From Psettodes erumei (taxonomy: Eukaryota; Chordata; Actinopteri; Pleuronectiformes; Psettodidae), in assembly GCA_016785225.1 (NCBI GenBank), contig JAFBJZ010000949.1, forward strand, positions 499,001 through 563,000: a DNA stretch of 64,000 nt, read 5' to 3'. Below, in pieces: positions 39,101 through 47,831 of the stretch (positions are counted from its first letter, which is position 1; each line of letters opens with the position of its first letter). The notes under the pieces were generated by a model, which did no database searches, was not told the origin of the DNA, and saw only the letters and a program-made list of their open reading frames with translations. Made by a program: the position numbers and the translations under genes.

Positions 39101-42100
39101 TTACATCATATATGCTGTACATTTCTCTGGAGCTTAAAGAGAAGTCCCTCAAAACAGAGCAGGAGATAAGGAATTAAAATAAGAAGCGCCTACTAAAACA
39201 ATGATTCAAATAAAAGAGTTACGTTAAATGGCAGAGATTTTAAAGAGGTGCTTTGGGCTTCTTTTTTTTATGGGAAGCTCCATGCCAGATCTATTAATGC
39301 AGCGTATCATAGTGGGATTCTGGTCATTGAGAAGCAGAAATAAAGCATCTTGGATCGAGGCTTTTTGCTGCATACCGCACGGTTGATTGGATTTATTGAA
39401 TGTCACAAATTGCACCCGCACCGAGAAGGAATCTTCAATCCCCGAAGGGCAATCAGCTGACGCTCCTTACACAGCACATCCACGGCATGTTTACCGGCGG
39501 TACGCGCACGCTGCGGCGATGAGATAAGATCCGTTCAGTGACTAGCTCCTTCGGAGCAGGTGACGGCAGCAGCCGAGTTGTTTGTGTTGCGAAGTCAGTG
39601 TCCCTCTTTGTGAGGCCCTTTTTTCGCCGAGCGGAGCCAGGATGTGCTGTTGCCGGGGCAACGCTTCTGCGTAAGTCACTCAGGCGATCCCTCAGCCAGA
39701 CCTCAGCCTTTAGAGCAGCATCCACCACTGCTCAGCAGCACTGCACCAAACCTGTCAACAGTCAATGAACAGGTGTGTCAGAGCTCGGGAAAGCAGACAC
39801 AGCGGAGCGAGTGGTTCAGTCTAGTGTGCACCCTTCGCTTGTTTTTGGTGCGAAACAACTTTTCTTTTTCTTTTTTTTCAAGAATGCTGAAAAGGTGTAA
39901 CATTGTATTTTACAGTGGCACTCGTGGAGTGATGCAGCTTATTTCAGTACGCTGCGGCATTCGTTTAAAGCAAAAAGAAAAACAGGGTGAGACTGCAGTG
40001 TGTATGTTGTAAGTGCATTTACATTTCCTACTTTTTTAAAGTATCTTAGAAGCCCAAAAGGACTTGCATGAGGTGTAGTGACGCGTAGCCACATAGTGAG
40101 CATTCCAGAATGAATGAAGATTGCGAGATGCGGTCGGAAAAACACCTGATAAAGCTCGAATCAGGACGTTGAGTTAGGATTGTTTGGTCAAATTTTGGTG
40201 TGCTGAGGTTACCGAATTCCCCTCAGAAAAGCTTGAAGGAAGACATTGTGTAACTATTACAAGTGTGTGTGTGTGTGTGTACGTGTGTTTAGGTCACAGG
40301 TGCACAAACCGGATTTGCAGCTTATGGCACAGGTTTTAAAATAAGTGTTCCCTTGCCACAGCAGATCCGAAGCCTTCATATTCATATTTTCTTTTTCTTT
40401 TTTTCCACAGCTGCTGGTTCCCAGTGGGACCAGCAGCTTTTAGAGCGGCGTTCGCAGCTGCTGGCTCCCAGCGAGGGGCTCCAGTGGCAGCACAATGTTC
40501 CCAAACACAAACATCCACTTTTATCATCCATGCTGTGTTCACACCTGCTGATGCTACTGATCATGCTCTGTTTCCAGGATCAGACAACCCCCACCCACCC
40601 ACCCACACACACAGTCCTGTATGTAATCCTGCAGTGAAGGATTACATATGTTAAGTATGAGAAAGTAAAGCCTATCTTTACCCAAGTCTTGTCTCAAGTG
40701 ATAAATTTGCCTGCGTGACATCTCAGCTGTCAGCGTTGTCACACCTCATCAACAGATACCTGTCTCTGGGGTTGCCGATGGAAAATTCGCTCTGGCTTCG
40801 CTACACAAATCGCTTCTCGCTTCTTGTAAAGCTTCTTTACCTCAATGCGTGAAAGCATTCGAGACCAACACGGTGCGCCGACGTGCGCAGAACAGATGGA
40901 TCCTCGCCGTGGATCAGATTACACGTGTTATCTTGGTCGCTTTGGGATTAAGAAGGATACTGTGCTTTGGCTGTTAGTTAACAGTGAATGTAATCGATCT
41001 CATTTGCTGATAAGCCACTGTCTTTGTGTTCTAGTGTATTTGCAATCCATTCACTCTGATAGCAAAATACGCGCCAAGACATCCTCGTCTCTTAGGAATA
41101 ACCAAGTCGCACTGCCGTGAAACAAACTCGCACCAAACAGAAATCTGTAAAAGGTTATTTGAGTTGAAAGATTTGCTCTAACGTGTGTGGCTGCCAGCGC
41201 TTCACTGCAGAAACCCCTTTGCTCTCACAGCCCCGCTCTGGGCGCTACTCCCAGACCGTTTTCACCAGACACTCATTCAGGAGTTAATTTTTGCTTCCAG
41301 CAGTGCCTGTGAAGGTTTCTGTGTGTGAACAAAAGGGCACAGAATGCCTTGAAATTAATTTTGCAGGAGATTAGTGTGGCTCTCGCTCTTTACGACGTCC
41401 GGTCCTCGCCCCGCGTGCGGCGGAGACGGGCGCTGAATGAGAAGGGGTTGGCTCCCTCTGCTGGTTATGAACGAGGAAAAACGTTGCCCTTTTTTTTGGC
41501 GTATGGTGTGAAGGGGGGGTAAAAAGGGATGAAAAGAAGAAAAAGAGAGGTAGGGGGGAGAAAATGAGAAGGGGAGTATCAGAACACACACAGAGAGTCA
41601 ATATGGCTCAGGAAATGCTGGCAAAGGCCCAGACAGGACGGCATACAGCGAGGGGGAGAGAGAGAGAGAGAGATAGAGATAAGTCACTCTAATTTGCTGT
41701 GTTATTATTCACTCGGGATGAGTGCCGGGATGGAAACAGCCATACATCACAGTGGTAACACTGTCAAATAGTCCCCAGCTCTTCCATACCCCTGGCAAGC
41801 TGCTTTAGTACGCTGTGCCAGTGTTGTGCGAGGGGGGGAGAGAGCGGGAGACACAGAGAGACATACAGAGAGAGAGAGAGAGAGAGAGAAAGGGAAGGAC
41901 GTCTCCTCCACTATCAAACAGACCCTCCGCCGAATAGAGCCATCCATTACAGTCACGTCCGTGGCAAAAATAAGGAACTTCTGGAGCATCTGGAAGCTAA
42001 ACAGTGGATTCAGAATACTTTCTCCTGGTCGATTCTTTCACTCTGTCTTTAAATAGTTAAAATACCTCCACCTTGACAAGCCATCACATCAAACCATGAT

Positions 42101-45100
42101 TATATATACGTCATATATTAACATATGTTGGTTTATGAAGACATATATCTTGTTAAAAAGGTTTGTCTTGAAGATTAATTTTCGAATCTTCAAAGATAAA
42201 TGTAATCAGAAGTGGAAAACGTGATTTTCGGCTCATCCAGTTAAATGTGGAACATGGAACTAATTCAAAAATCCTGTGGATCCTTTATCGTCATGATGCT
42301 GCCATTGTCTGTAACTGCCTGCCACAATACAGCCAGACATATTAAAGAAATAACTGCTGCTGTAAAAGTCTTTTAATAATCCTAAATCTCCACCAGTGAA
42401 ATTACACTGTACGCCGTAGATTTACAGTGCTGTACCGCTGGTTGTCTGTGATTGACAGTAGGAAGCAATGAATCGACCAATCAGGTGGCTCGTGCATTAG
42501 TGTGATTGGTCGCTGAGAGCAAGGGCACCTTGGCTTTAAATTATGGAGCTATGGAACGGCCGGTGGAGCCCGTAACATTATCGCGCTGATTTTTCCGAGC
42601 TCGTCTTGCTGACGGGTGGCTCTCGCTCTCGCGCCGCTGTCACAGAAAAGGGGCGAGACGGTGGCAGCGTTGCGTCTCGGACAGGCCGCGCTGCGAGGAC
42701 AGGTGTCGGGACGGGTCGCGTGTTTGACGACGTGCTTCTTCCCCACGACCGATGGAAAATAAACACAAGCCCTGCATAAATGGAGAGGATTTGTTTTTTT
42801 GCTGTGGGTTTGTGGTGTGCGCAGATGATTGCGAAATGTCATGGCCCGTCTCTCCAGACACTCCAAACACGCGCACGCATTCTGAGAAATTCATTCACAT
42901 CCACAAGTTCTCTCTGCAAATGTTTGAAGAGGAGGATGAGGATGAAAATTCATGAAGGACACGTCATGGGTTCACGGGGAACGGGTCTGATTTGAGTAAT
43001 GCCCACATTTCTTTAGAATCTGGCACACTGGAACTTCTCTTCCACGCTCCACAAATACTGGTTTGTGCTGAAGCAAGTGTCCTGCTCATTTGCTGTTGGT
43101 CACGATGAGAAATTCACTAAAGAGCAGTTGAACCTCTACTAAACTGTTTCCACGGCCAATCAGAAGTGAACGAGTCATGGAGAGCGTGTCAGTTCGGAGA
43201 CGGTCGCGCCGCCGATTTCTTAGACGTTGCATTCATTTGCTCTCTTCTTTTCCAGCTCCATGTGATGCCGATGCCTTCTTCTGTCACAGTAACATGTGCA
43301 TAAACAACACACTGGTGTGTAACGGCATGCAGAACTGCGTCTACCCCTGGGACGAGAACCAGTGTAAAGGTGAGATGTTTGCGCAGCCAGACCGAGCTCC
43401 GCCGGAGCTTCGTCAGCTGAACATTTACCCAAAACCATGTGAGATATGATGCCTTTCCAATAATTAGCTGAGATGCGCGAGCGCTCGGGGGAAAAGCTAG
43501 TTTTTCTCGGCTCTGTATTGCCAATTAATTAGTCTTCTGTTCCCTGACCTTTCACGGCCCATCACTGTAGTCCAGTACACAGAAGATGAGATCCGTGCTG
43601 CAGCTCCCCTGAGCACTTCTCGCATCGCAGCTCCCACGTCAATAGAAGCAATGTGTTTCTGACGACCGTTAATGTACAGTGCTGTGCTTTGCTTGTGGTT
43701 AAGATGTGTTCGAGTCTGTTTTTCCATCAGGTACATACGCACACCAACTGTCTGTCACCTGGTAAAAATTCTCTTCACTAATTTCACAGCCCCCCCCCCC
43801 ACACACACACACATTTGTGTGAATCAGCTAGAAAAGCCACACAGAAAAGATTCCCATGTATTCCGAACGTGCCGGAATTCTCTGAAGCTTTAAGTGGAGC
43901 CAAAGACAAATTGCATCATTTAAGTAAATCCCACGCAGCCTATTCCTCACTCAGGCGAAGGTGCTTCTCCACCTTACACTGGGTTTGAAATTGTGCAGAA
44001 CTCAGCAAGACGGGGGGGGGGGGGGGGTTTCTCAGACCGTTACTCTGCCTCGCCTCTGCCCGAGTAATGCATAGGTCCACCGCAGAGCCCGCATTTGTCC
44101 TCATTAGTAGTGCGATGTCAAGATTTACTCCTTTCTCCTTTACGCCTCCGAATGCAACCATTTGCTGTCATTGAATCTCGGTGTGCTGCGCTACGAGTTC
44201 ATCCAGTGTTTAAATGTCACAGGTCTCCCCACAGATTGCCTCTCTGCGCGCAGTTGGTCTGTGCTACTCTCCGTGGTTTCCCCCGTGATGAATATACTTT
44301 AGCTCTGACCCGAATGACCTTTTGGTGGTGTTTGATACCGCATGTAATTCATGTCCTTAACATTGTACATGACAGGAAATACCTTTACATGTGAGCTCTT
44401 TCTCCTTCTTTGAGCTGTTGACATCTTTATCCGTTAAGTCCCTCCCCCTCGGTTTCTTACCTTTTGGAGCTTTTGCAAAAAAGCAGTAACTGTGTAAAGG
44501 TTACAAAGTCATCTCAAAGAATTTACATTTTCATTACTCCACAGTAGGATAAGCTGTCTGTAAATGGAGACGATTTATTCCTGCAGTCTCCTTTAGAAGT
44601 GGGCCCCAGCTAAGAAGAATCCAAAAGTACAACCCAGATGCTCGTTGAGCCCAGAGTCAGAGATAAAAGCTTAAAACTATCATTGGAGCTGTTTAAGATC
44701 TTCGTTTATGAGTCTGCCATATGCAAGTCATGGCTGCATGAAGCCTGGAGTCCGTAACAGGCGATTAAACGATTAAAACATTATGTTTATCAATACTTGT
44801 GACTGAGGTGAAGATCCAAGCACATTTTGTGACCAATTATTGCAGAAAGCCACGTAATTCCAAAAGGTTGAAATACCTTTTCTTGCCACTGTAGTTCCAG
44901 TTGCTAGGCTATCTAGCTTAACGGTCAGTGAACTGGGAATATGCATTTCTAATAGTGATAGTTTTCTTTACAGGTTTATTATATTCCAGGACCATACAGG
45001 TTATGTTCTCAAATGTTTTGTCTCCGTCCTGTGTCTCTGCCACTGTACAGAGAAAAGGAAAGCCAACATCCTGGACAACCTGAACAACACAAACGGGACC

Positions 45101-46688
45101 ATCATCGGCGTAACCTGTTGCATCGTCCTCATCCTCCTCATCGTCTCGGTCATCGTCCAGATCAAGCAGCCACGCAAGAAGTACATCCTCCGGCGCGAGG
45201 ACTTTGACCCCACCATGTTCCAGGAGGTTTTTGAGCCACCTCACTACGAGCTGTGTACTTTACGGAGCGCCACCACGGCTGCGGCAGCCTCCGCCGACCT
45301 AGTCGACCTGGCGGAAGACTTTGAGAACTACCACGCCCTTCGCCGCGCCTCCTCGCGCTGCGTCCACGATCACCACTGTGGGTCCTCCTCCAACCCCGGC
45401 TCCGCCCACCTATCCCAGCTGTCACTCAGCGGACGAGGGAGCCGCGGAAACTTGAGCGCGCGTGACGGAGCGGCTGCCGCCCTGCTCACGGACCTCCCGC
45501 AGCCACCCATGGCGGTGCGGCCCTTGCTGCCGGCCACAGGGAACCGCAGGAGCATCTTGGTGATGAAGCACAGCTATTCGCAGGAGGCGGCCGACAACGG
45601 ATGTGACCTGGACGAAGACCTGGAAGAAGTTCCCACCACCAGCCACCGGCTTTCACGCCACGAAAAGGCAGTACAGCGGTCAGTATCCATAGATTTCTGA
45701 TGAGGGAAGAACAACAACCCTAGAGTTAACTGTGGGGATGTTTGAGCTGTGTGTGGGATAATTACATTTATTTTTGGTTTTCCTCTTATTTTAGCTTTCG
45801 TTCTTCCTCTTTCCCCTCATTACTTTTTCTGATTATGATAAGCTTCTTTTTTTGCACTGACCCTTGTTCTTTGTCCCCTTTTCAATCATTAAAAGCCATT
45901 TTCAATTTTTCACAAAGGGCTAAATTCCACTGATACAAATTTACTTCCCCTTTGCATGCTCATCCTTGAACATGTCAAGCGCTCCCTGCTAGCTTTTCCT
46001 CAAATGGTGATTTATGACTCACATCTTTAAACTCTACTGCACTTCGAGGTTTGCCAGCGATCTTTAAAAGAGACAGACCTCGTTTTAGAAGATATTAATG
46101 CTGTAGTCAGTCCAACTTTGACTGTTAACACAAGGGCTTGAATCGGTGCCTGATATTCATAGAGATGACCAATCTCATTGACATGAATGCAAATTATCAT
46201 AAAATATGCATTTATATTCCTAACCGTGGTACTAAAATTATATGACTGATGTATATTCTACACAGCTTAACGTTTTGGCATGAACAAGATTTTCTATTTA
46301 AAAAAAAATTATTTGACTGTGTACTTGCACCTTGGCTGCTCGAAAAGTCACTGTATATGTTTACAAAAGCGCGATGTGACGGTATCAGAGTACACATTTT
46401 GAGAAAACACTTTGAACGTGCAACTTTCTCCCGCATGCACTTTCCATGTGCTCTCTCCAGAGTGTTCTTGACTGTTTAATCATTTTCTACGAGATCTGCA
46501 TGCAAGCCTCTCAGAGACTAGCAACGCACTAATGACATTTTTTGCTGTTATGTAGCACAGTATGCATTCTGACCTCTCTCTATGCAAAAGGCATTTGATA
46601 TTAAATGAAAGAGCCGTGACATTTCAGGTTCTGCCTCATTGGCTCTTTGAGCAAACATGAATCAGAGTACAACACAACTAGGGTCTAA
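154..46688 (+). CDS. neto1: NETO1, neuropilin and tolloid-like 1 (5' end outside window; spliced from 9 exons)
   Basis: This is a single-pass synaptic membrane protein. In the family it is an auxiliary subunit of kainate-type glutamate receptors and is also linked to NMDA receptors. Exons: 154-288, 757-1005, 31014-31055, 31245-31372, 37359-37441, 38232-38377, 43256-43369, 45051-45678, 46628-46688, with intron phases 1,1,1,0,2,1,1,2. The spliced frame stays open and gives CUB1 (four cysteines), a linker, CUB2 (four cysteines), an LDLa module (six cysteines), a transmembrane helix and a long cytoplasmic tail. About 527 residues are coded here; the signal peptide is missing because its exon lies upstream. 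The tail (QPRKKY, EVFEPPHYELCTLR, HDHHCGS, ILVMKHSYSQ, EVPTTSHRLSRH) follows mammalian NETO1 rather than NETO2. An alternative ending in exon 8 is described separately. Identification is very secure; exact splice points are inferred from frame and consensus. Confidence 0.95.
289..756 (+). other. neto1: neto1 intron between the CUB1 exons
   Basis: A 468-base phase 1 intron with GTAAAT donor and CCAG acceptor. Nothing else recognised in it. Confidence 0.85.
757..1005 (+). CDS. neto1: neto1 exon: rest of CUB1
   Basis: Codes APPRQCIDLHF, SSWECKFDNIEVRDGPFGFSP, GRYCGQ, GRYLWIKF and FSASYNFTA. It supplies the third and fourth CUB1 cysteines and the acidic Ca2+-site region typical of CUB domains. 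Acceptor TTTTCCAG ends at 756; donor GTACAT at 1006; phase 1 on both sides. Confidence 0.95.
1561..1586 (+). repeat. (ATTT)n microsatellite
   Basis: About six tandem tetranucleotide units in the long neto1 intron. Confidence 0.85.
4270..4303 (+). repeat. (TG)17 microsatellite
   Basis: Uninterrupted dinucleotide run, then GCGCACGC. Confidence 0.95.
4569..4629 (+). repeat. (TA)n-(CA)n compound microsatellite
   Basis: A long TA run flows into a CA run and then back to TA-like sequence. Confidence 0.95.
5006..5036 (+). repeat. (CAC)n trinucleotide repeat
   Basis: About ten units, in intron. On the minus strand it reads as a poly-Trp frame, which is not a gene. Confidence 0.95.
7851..7912. mobile_element. 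Probable fragment of an interspersed repeat
   Basis: The stretch GGGGTCCCAATCTTTTTCAC and the following GTGACCCAAG...GGGTCT resemble the 'not-pointed-to GGGTCCC / GTGACCC' pattern of old transposon-derived repeats common in vertebrates. Class not assigned; based on recall only. Confidence 0.3.
10144..10165 (+). repeat. Poly(A) tract, 22 A
   Basis: A homopolymer in the long intron. It could be the tail of an old retroelement, but no element body or target-site duplication is recognised. Confidence 0.9.
13067..13093 (+). repeat. (CA)n microsatellite
   Basis: About thirteen CA units, then CGCACGCATGCA. Confidence 0.95.
13734..13755 (+). repeat. (GA)n microsatellite
   Basis: Eleven GA units. 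Confidence 0.9.
18474..18492 (+). repeat. (CA)n microsatellite
   Basis: About nine units. Confidence 0.9.
20425..20460 (+). repeat. (GT)13 with G run
   Basis: A GT run directly followed by about eleven G. Confidence 0.95.
20511..20580. mobile_element. Probable decayed teleost interspersed repeat (TTAGCTTAGCTTAGCAT type)
   Basis: GCTTAGCTTAGCTTAGCATC followed by AGAAACAGCTGGGGAACAGCT resembles a repeat I recall as common in teleost genomes. Just before it lies a near-palindrome around CAGCTG. Family not assigned. Confidence 0.4.
22429..22452 (+). repeat. (GA)n microsatellite
   Basis: Twelve units. Confidence 0.9.
24077..24124 (+). repeat. (CG)(CA) alternating microsatellite
   Basis: CGCACGCGCGCGCACGCACG passes into a CA run. 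The tract is alternating purine-pyrimidine throughout. Confidence 0.95.
24236..24299. mobile_element. Probable teleost repeat fragment with (GT)n tail
   Basis: CACCAATCAGTCACAACATT AAACCAGTAACTGG is close to a 'GATCAGCCATAACATTA...ACC' sequence I recall as widespread in fish genomes. It runs straight into a GT microsatellite (24270-24299). Family not assigned. Confidence 0.4.
24335..24445. mobile_element. GTAAT-rich repeat-like stretch
   Basis: Contains GTAATCATGGCGGA twice and further AGTAATCAGTAACG, GAGTAATATGTAATGAGTAA and CTGATTAC. It resembles GTAACTAGTAAC/GTAATCAGATTAC-type interspersed repeats. Family not assigned. Confidence 0.35.
25612..25720. mobile_element. Probable teleost repeat fragment (GCTCAAGGGCACCT type) with CA tail
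   Basis: CGGGGTTAAGAGCTTTGCTC AAGGGCACCTG matches a motif I recall as very frequent in teleost interspersed repeats. It ends in a C run and a CA microsatellite (25695-25720). Confidence 0.45.
26540..26632. promoter_or_regulatory. Candidate conserved non-coding element, TAAT-rich
   Basis: Within 90 bases: GATTAATGG, TTCATTAGC, GATTATTAATCAG and TTATTTAAATG. Clustered homeodomain-type cores are typical of developmental enhancers near neural genes. This is an inference with no alignment behind it. Confidence 0.25.
31014..31055 (+). CDS. neto1: neto1 42-nt exon: linker between CUB1 and CUB2
   Basis: Codes DPDFADMGVPPPLP plus the first base of a serine codon, matching the DPDF...PLP linker of mammalian NETO1. 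A strong C/T tract ends in CAG at 31013. The donor that keeps frame is T|GTAGGT at 31056. A second GT lies four bases downstream. Phase is 1 on both sides, so skipping would remove 14 residues in frame. Confidence 0.88.
31245..31372 (+). CDS. neto1: neto1 exon: start of CUB2
   Basis: Codes SCQYDMVGPEGIVES, GEAVDCKWYIRAPPRSK, giving the first two cysteines of CUB2. Acceptor TTTCAG ends at 31244; donor GTTAGT at 31373; the exon ends in phase 0. It lies only 189 bases after the 42-nt exon. Confidence 0.95.
33722..33756. repeat. GC-rich alternating purine-pyrimidine tract
   Basis: Thirty-five bases alternate strictly between purine and pyrimidine with mixed GT, GC and one CA step. This composition favours Z-DNA. 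Confidence 0.85.
33901..33924 (+). repeat. (GA)n microsatellite
   Basis: An interrupted GA run in neto1 intron. Confidence 0.85.
36405..36500. promoter_or_regulatory. Candidate conserved non-coding element with SOX- and NFI-like cores
   Basis: Contains AACAATG (SOX-like), TGCCAA (NFI-like) and TTTTTATTAGATGG in an AT-rich block free of repeats. Inference only. Confidence 0.25.
37359..37441 (+). CDS. neto1: neto1 exon: middle of CUB2
   Basis: Codes IYLRFLDYEM, NSNECKRNFVAVYDGG, including the third CUB2 cysteine. Acceptor CGGACAG ends at 37358; the donor GTGGGA at 37442 is weak; phase 2. The split serine codon AG|C joins to 38232. Confidence 0.94.
37442..38231 (+). other. neto1: neto1 0.8-kb intron within CUB2
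   Basis: Phase 2, AT-rich intron. No other feature recognised. Confidence 0.85.
38232..38377 (+). CDS. neto1: neto1 exon: end of CUB2
   Basis: Codes SSVEDLKSKFCSTVANDIM, LGVIRMWADEASRKSRF, ILFTTYQE. It completes CUB2 with the fourth cysteine. Acceptor GTCTCAG ends at 38231; donor GTAAGG at 38378; phase 1. Confidence 0.95.
40408..40471. repeat. Nested direct and inverted repeat in neto1 intron
   Basis: CAGCTGCTGGTTCCCAG at 40408-40424 recurs with one change at 40455-40471. Between them TGGGACCAGCAGCT (40425-40438) is the reverse complement of the first copy apart from one missing base. Confidence 0.85.
41867..41889 (+). repeat. (GA)n microsatellite
   Basis: About eleven units. Confidence 0.9.
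43256..43369 (+). CDS. neto1: neto1 exon: LDL-receptor class A module
   Basis: Codes PPCDADAFFCHSNMCINN, TLVCNGMQNCVYPWDENQCK. The six cysteines and the C-terminal W-D-E-N cluster mark an LDLa module. Acceptor TTTTCCAG ends at 43255; donor GTGAGA at 43370; phase 1. Confidence 0.95.
43370..45050 (+). other. neto1: neto1 1.7-kb intron before the transmembrane exon
   Basis: Phase 1 intron. Its only notable content is a short CA tract near 43800 and a 16-G run at 44012-44027. Confidence 0.85.
44012..44027 (+). repeat. G16 homopolymer
   Basis: Sixteen G in a row; length is prone to sequencing error. Confidence 0.9.
45051..45700 (+). CDS. neto1: neto1 exon: transmembrane helix and cytoplasmic tail, with optional in-exon stop
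   Basis: Starts EKRKANILDNLNNTNGT, then a transmembrane helix (about 45090-45165) followed by QIKQPRKKY. The tail holds EVFEPPHYELCTLR, an alanine run, HDHHCGS, NRRSILVMKHSYSQ and TTSHRLSRHEKAVQR. Two ends are possible. The donor CG|GTCAGT at 45679 (phase 2) joins to 46628. If it is not used, the frame continues SVSIDF and stops at TGA 45698-45700. The donor has C at +3, so it is not strong. Compared with my memory of human NETO1, the tail carries extra Ala/Ser/Gly-rich stretches. Confidence 0.93.
45701..46627 (+). other. neto1: neto1 alternative 3' UTR or last intron
   Basis: In the TRV form this is most of a 949-base intron (45679-46627). In the SVSIDF form it is the start of the 3' UTR. 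ATTAAA at 45888-45893 is a possible early polyadenylation signal for the second form. AT-rich, with no coding sequence. Confidence 0.6.
45888..45893 (+). terminator. neto1: Candidate proximal polyadenylation signal for the SVSIDF form of neto1
   Basis: ATTAAA about 190 bases after the in-exon TGA stop. It lies inside the last intron, so use of it would commit the transcript to the SVSIDF ending. No strong downstream GU element is obvious. Confidence 0.3.
46628..46688 (+). CDS. neto1: neto1 terminal coding exon: TRV PDZ-ligand tail
   Basis: After the AG at 46626-46627 the first base G completes the arginine codon CG|G. The frame then reads FCLIGSLSKHESEYNTTRV and stops at TAA 46686-46688. This matches the mammalian NETO1 C-terminus, whose last three residues are a class I PDZ ligand reported to bind PSD-95. 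The acceptor has a poor pyrimidine tract (about 46600-46625). Confidence 0.93.
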
Positions 46689-46945
46689 GAGACAATCTCA
46701 AGGTAAGCACCCTTATCCAACAATCAACATCTTTATATGTTGTTGTGTAGTCATCATTTGCCCAGTCAGTATATACTTTTATGTAAGCCTTTTTTTTCCT
46801 TTTCTGTGATTTTTGCACAAGTGTATATTTTCTTTTTTTTTTATATGTTTTTTTAACTGTTCATTTTACACCAAGATGGTTTTCTCGCCTGCAGCCATCT
46901 TGCCCTCCTGCTGAGTTTGTTTGAAGTCTTTGTGATCCTCAAATT

Positions 46946-46980
46946 TACTGTATGTCCTCTGTTCCAGAGGGCATACTGTA
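46946..46980 (+). other. Hairpin in neto1 3' UTR
   Basis: Left arm 46946-46960 pairs with right arm 46966-46980 around a GTTCC loop. There are 13 Watson-Crick pairs, one G-T pair and one mismatch. Seen directly; function unknown. Confidence 0.6.
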
Positions 46981-47790
46981 CATTTTATCACTCAGTGGAT
47001 GTTCATTAGCATGGACTGTTTTTTTTTTGTTTTTTTGGGGCATCTTCAGTTGAAGCTGTTATCAATCAATATGTCTAACCTCTTTCTTTTCTCCCAGAAG
47101 GCCTACAGGCTAATCATTTTGTAACAACAATGTAAACCTAAAAGCACAAATTTGAAAACAAGCACAATCCCAGTTGTTTTCAATAAATAACATCAGTGGG
47201 ATTTTTTGCACAGATTAAAGAAAGCACATTGAGATCATTTAATTAATGTTAATCTCTTTATAATTTACAGATCCTTACTGATCACCCACAGATGTAGAAC
47301 CCCTCTCTCGTTCTGCATGATTTTCTGTCACTTGTATTTGGTTTTGTGTTTGGTTAATTGTGGAGCATCGTATTTATGCCTGTGTGTAACACTTCATGTG
47401 CATGCTCCACGACTGTGCTTTCATAAGATAGCTTTTAAGCGCAATTATTAAAAAAAAAACAACAATAAAACAATTCATATGACAAAATCTGAGATGCTAA
47501 GAACTCTTGCTTATTGTACGGTTAAATGCAGTAAAAGGAGAATTCACTGCAGCGCTATGCATGCATATAATGGAGCAGTCACATAAAGTGCTACCCATTG
47601 TTCTGTCTTAGTGTGAAAAATGTGCTGTCCTGTTGTGTGTGGGGTGTGTGTGTGTGTGTCTGCTTATGTTCTGTATTATGTTGCATTGTCTCCATCATGT
47701 AGACTTCTTGAGAATAGTGAAATCCTGGATCAGTACGAACGGGCGTCACTGACATATGACAAAGCGGAGCGGAGATTTACGCCAGCATGA

Positions 47791-47792
<2 letters not shown>

Positions 47793-47831
<39 letters not shown>

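Larger units (their letters stand above)
38378..43255 (+). other. neto1: neto1 4.9-kb intron between CUB2 and LDLa
   Basis: Phase 1 intron. It contains a structured repeat at 40408-40471, a short GT tract near 40262-40280 and a GA tract at 41867-41889. No supported gene. Confidence 0.85.

Noticed and set aside
40411..40637. Possible extra NETO1 exon after a convincing pyrimidine tract and CAG
   Set aside because: The phase would fit, but there is no good donor, the translation has no counterpart in NETO1, and the sequence is a local inverted repeat.
45680..45700. The SVSIDF ending as evidence that the gene is NETO2
   Set aside because: All upstream blocks (GFSASYNFT, YELCTLR, ILVMKHSYSQ, TTSHRLSRH) and the downstream TRV exon match NETO1, so the gene is NETO1 with a NETO2-like alternative end.
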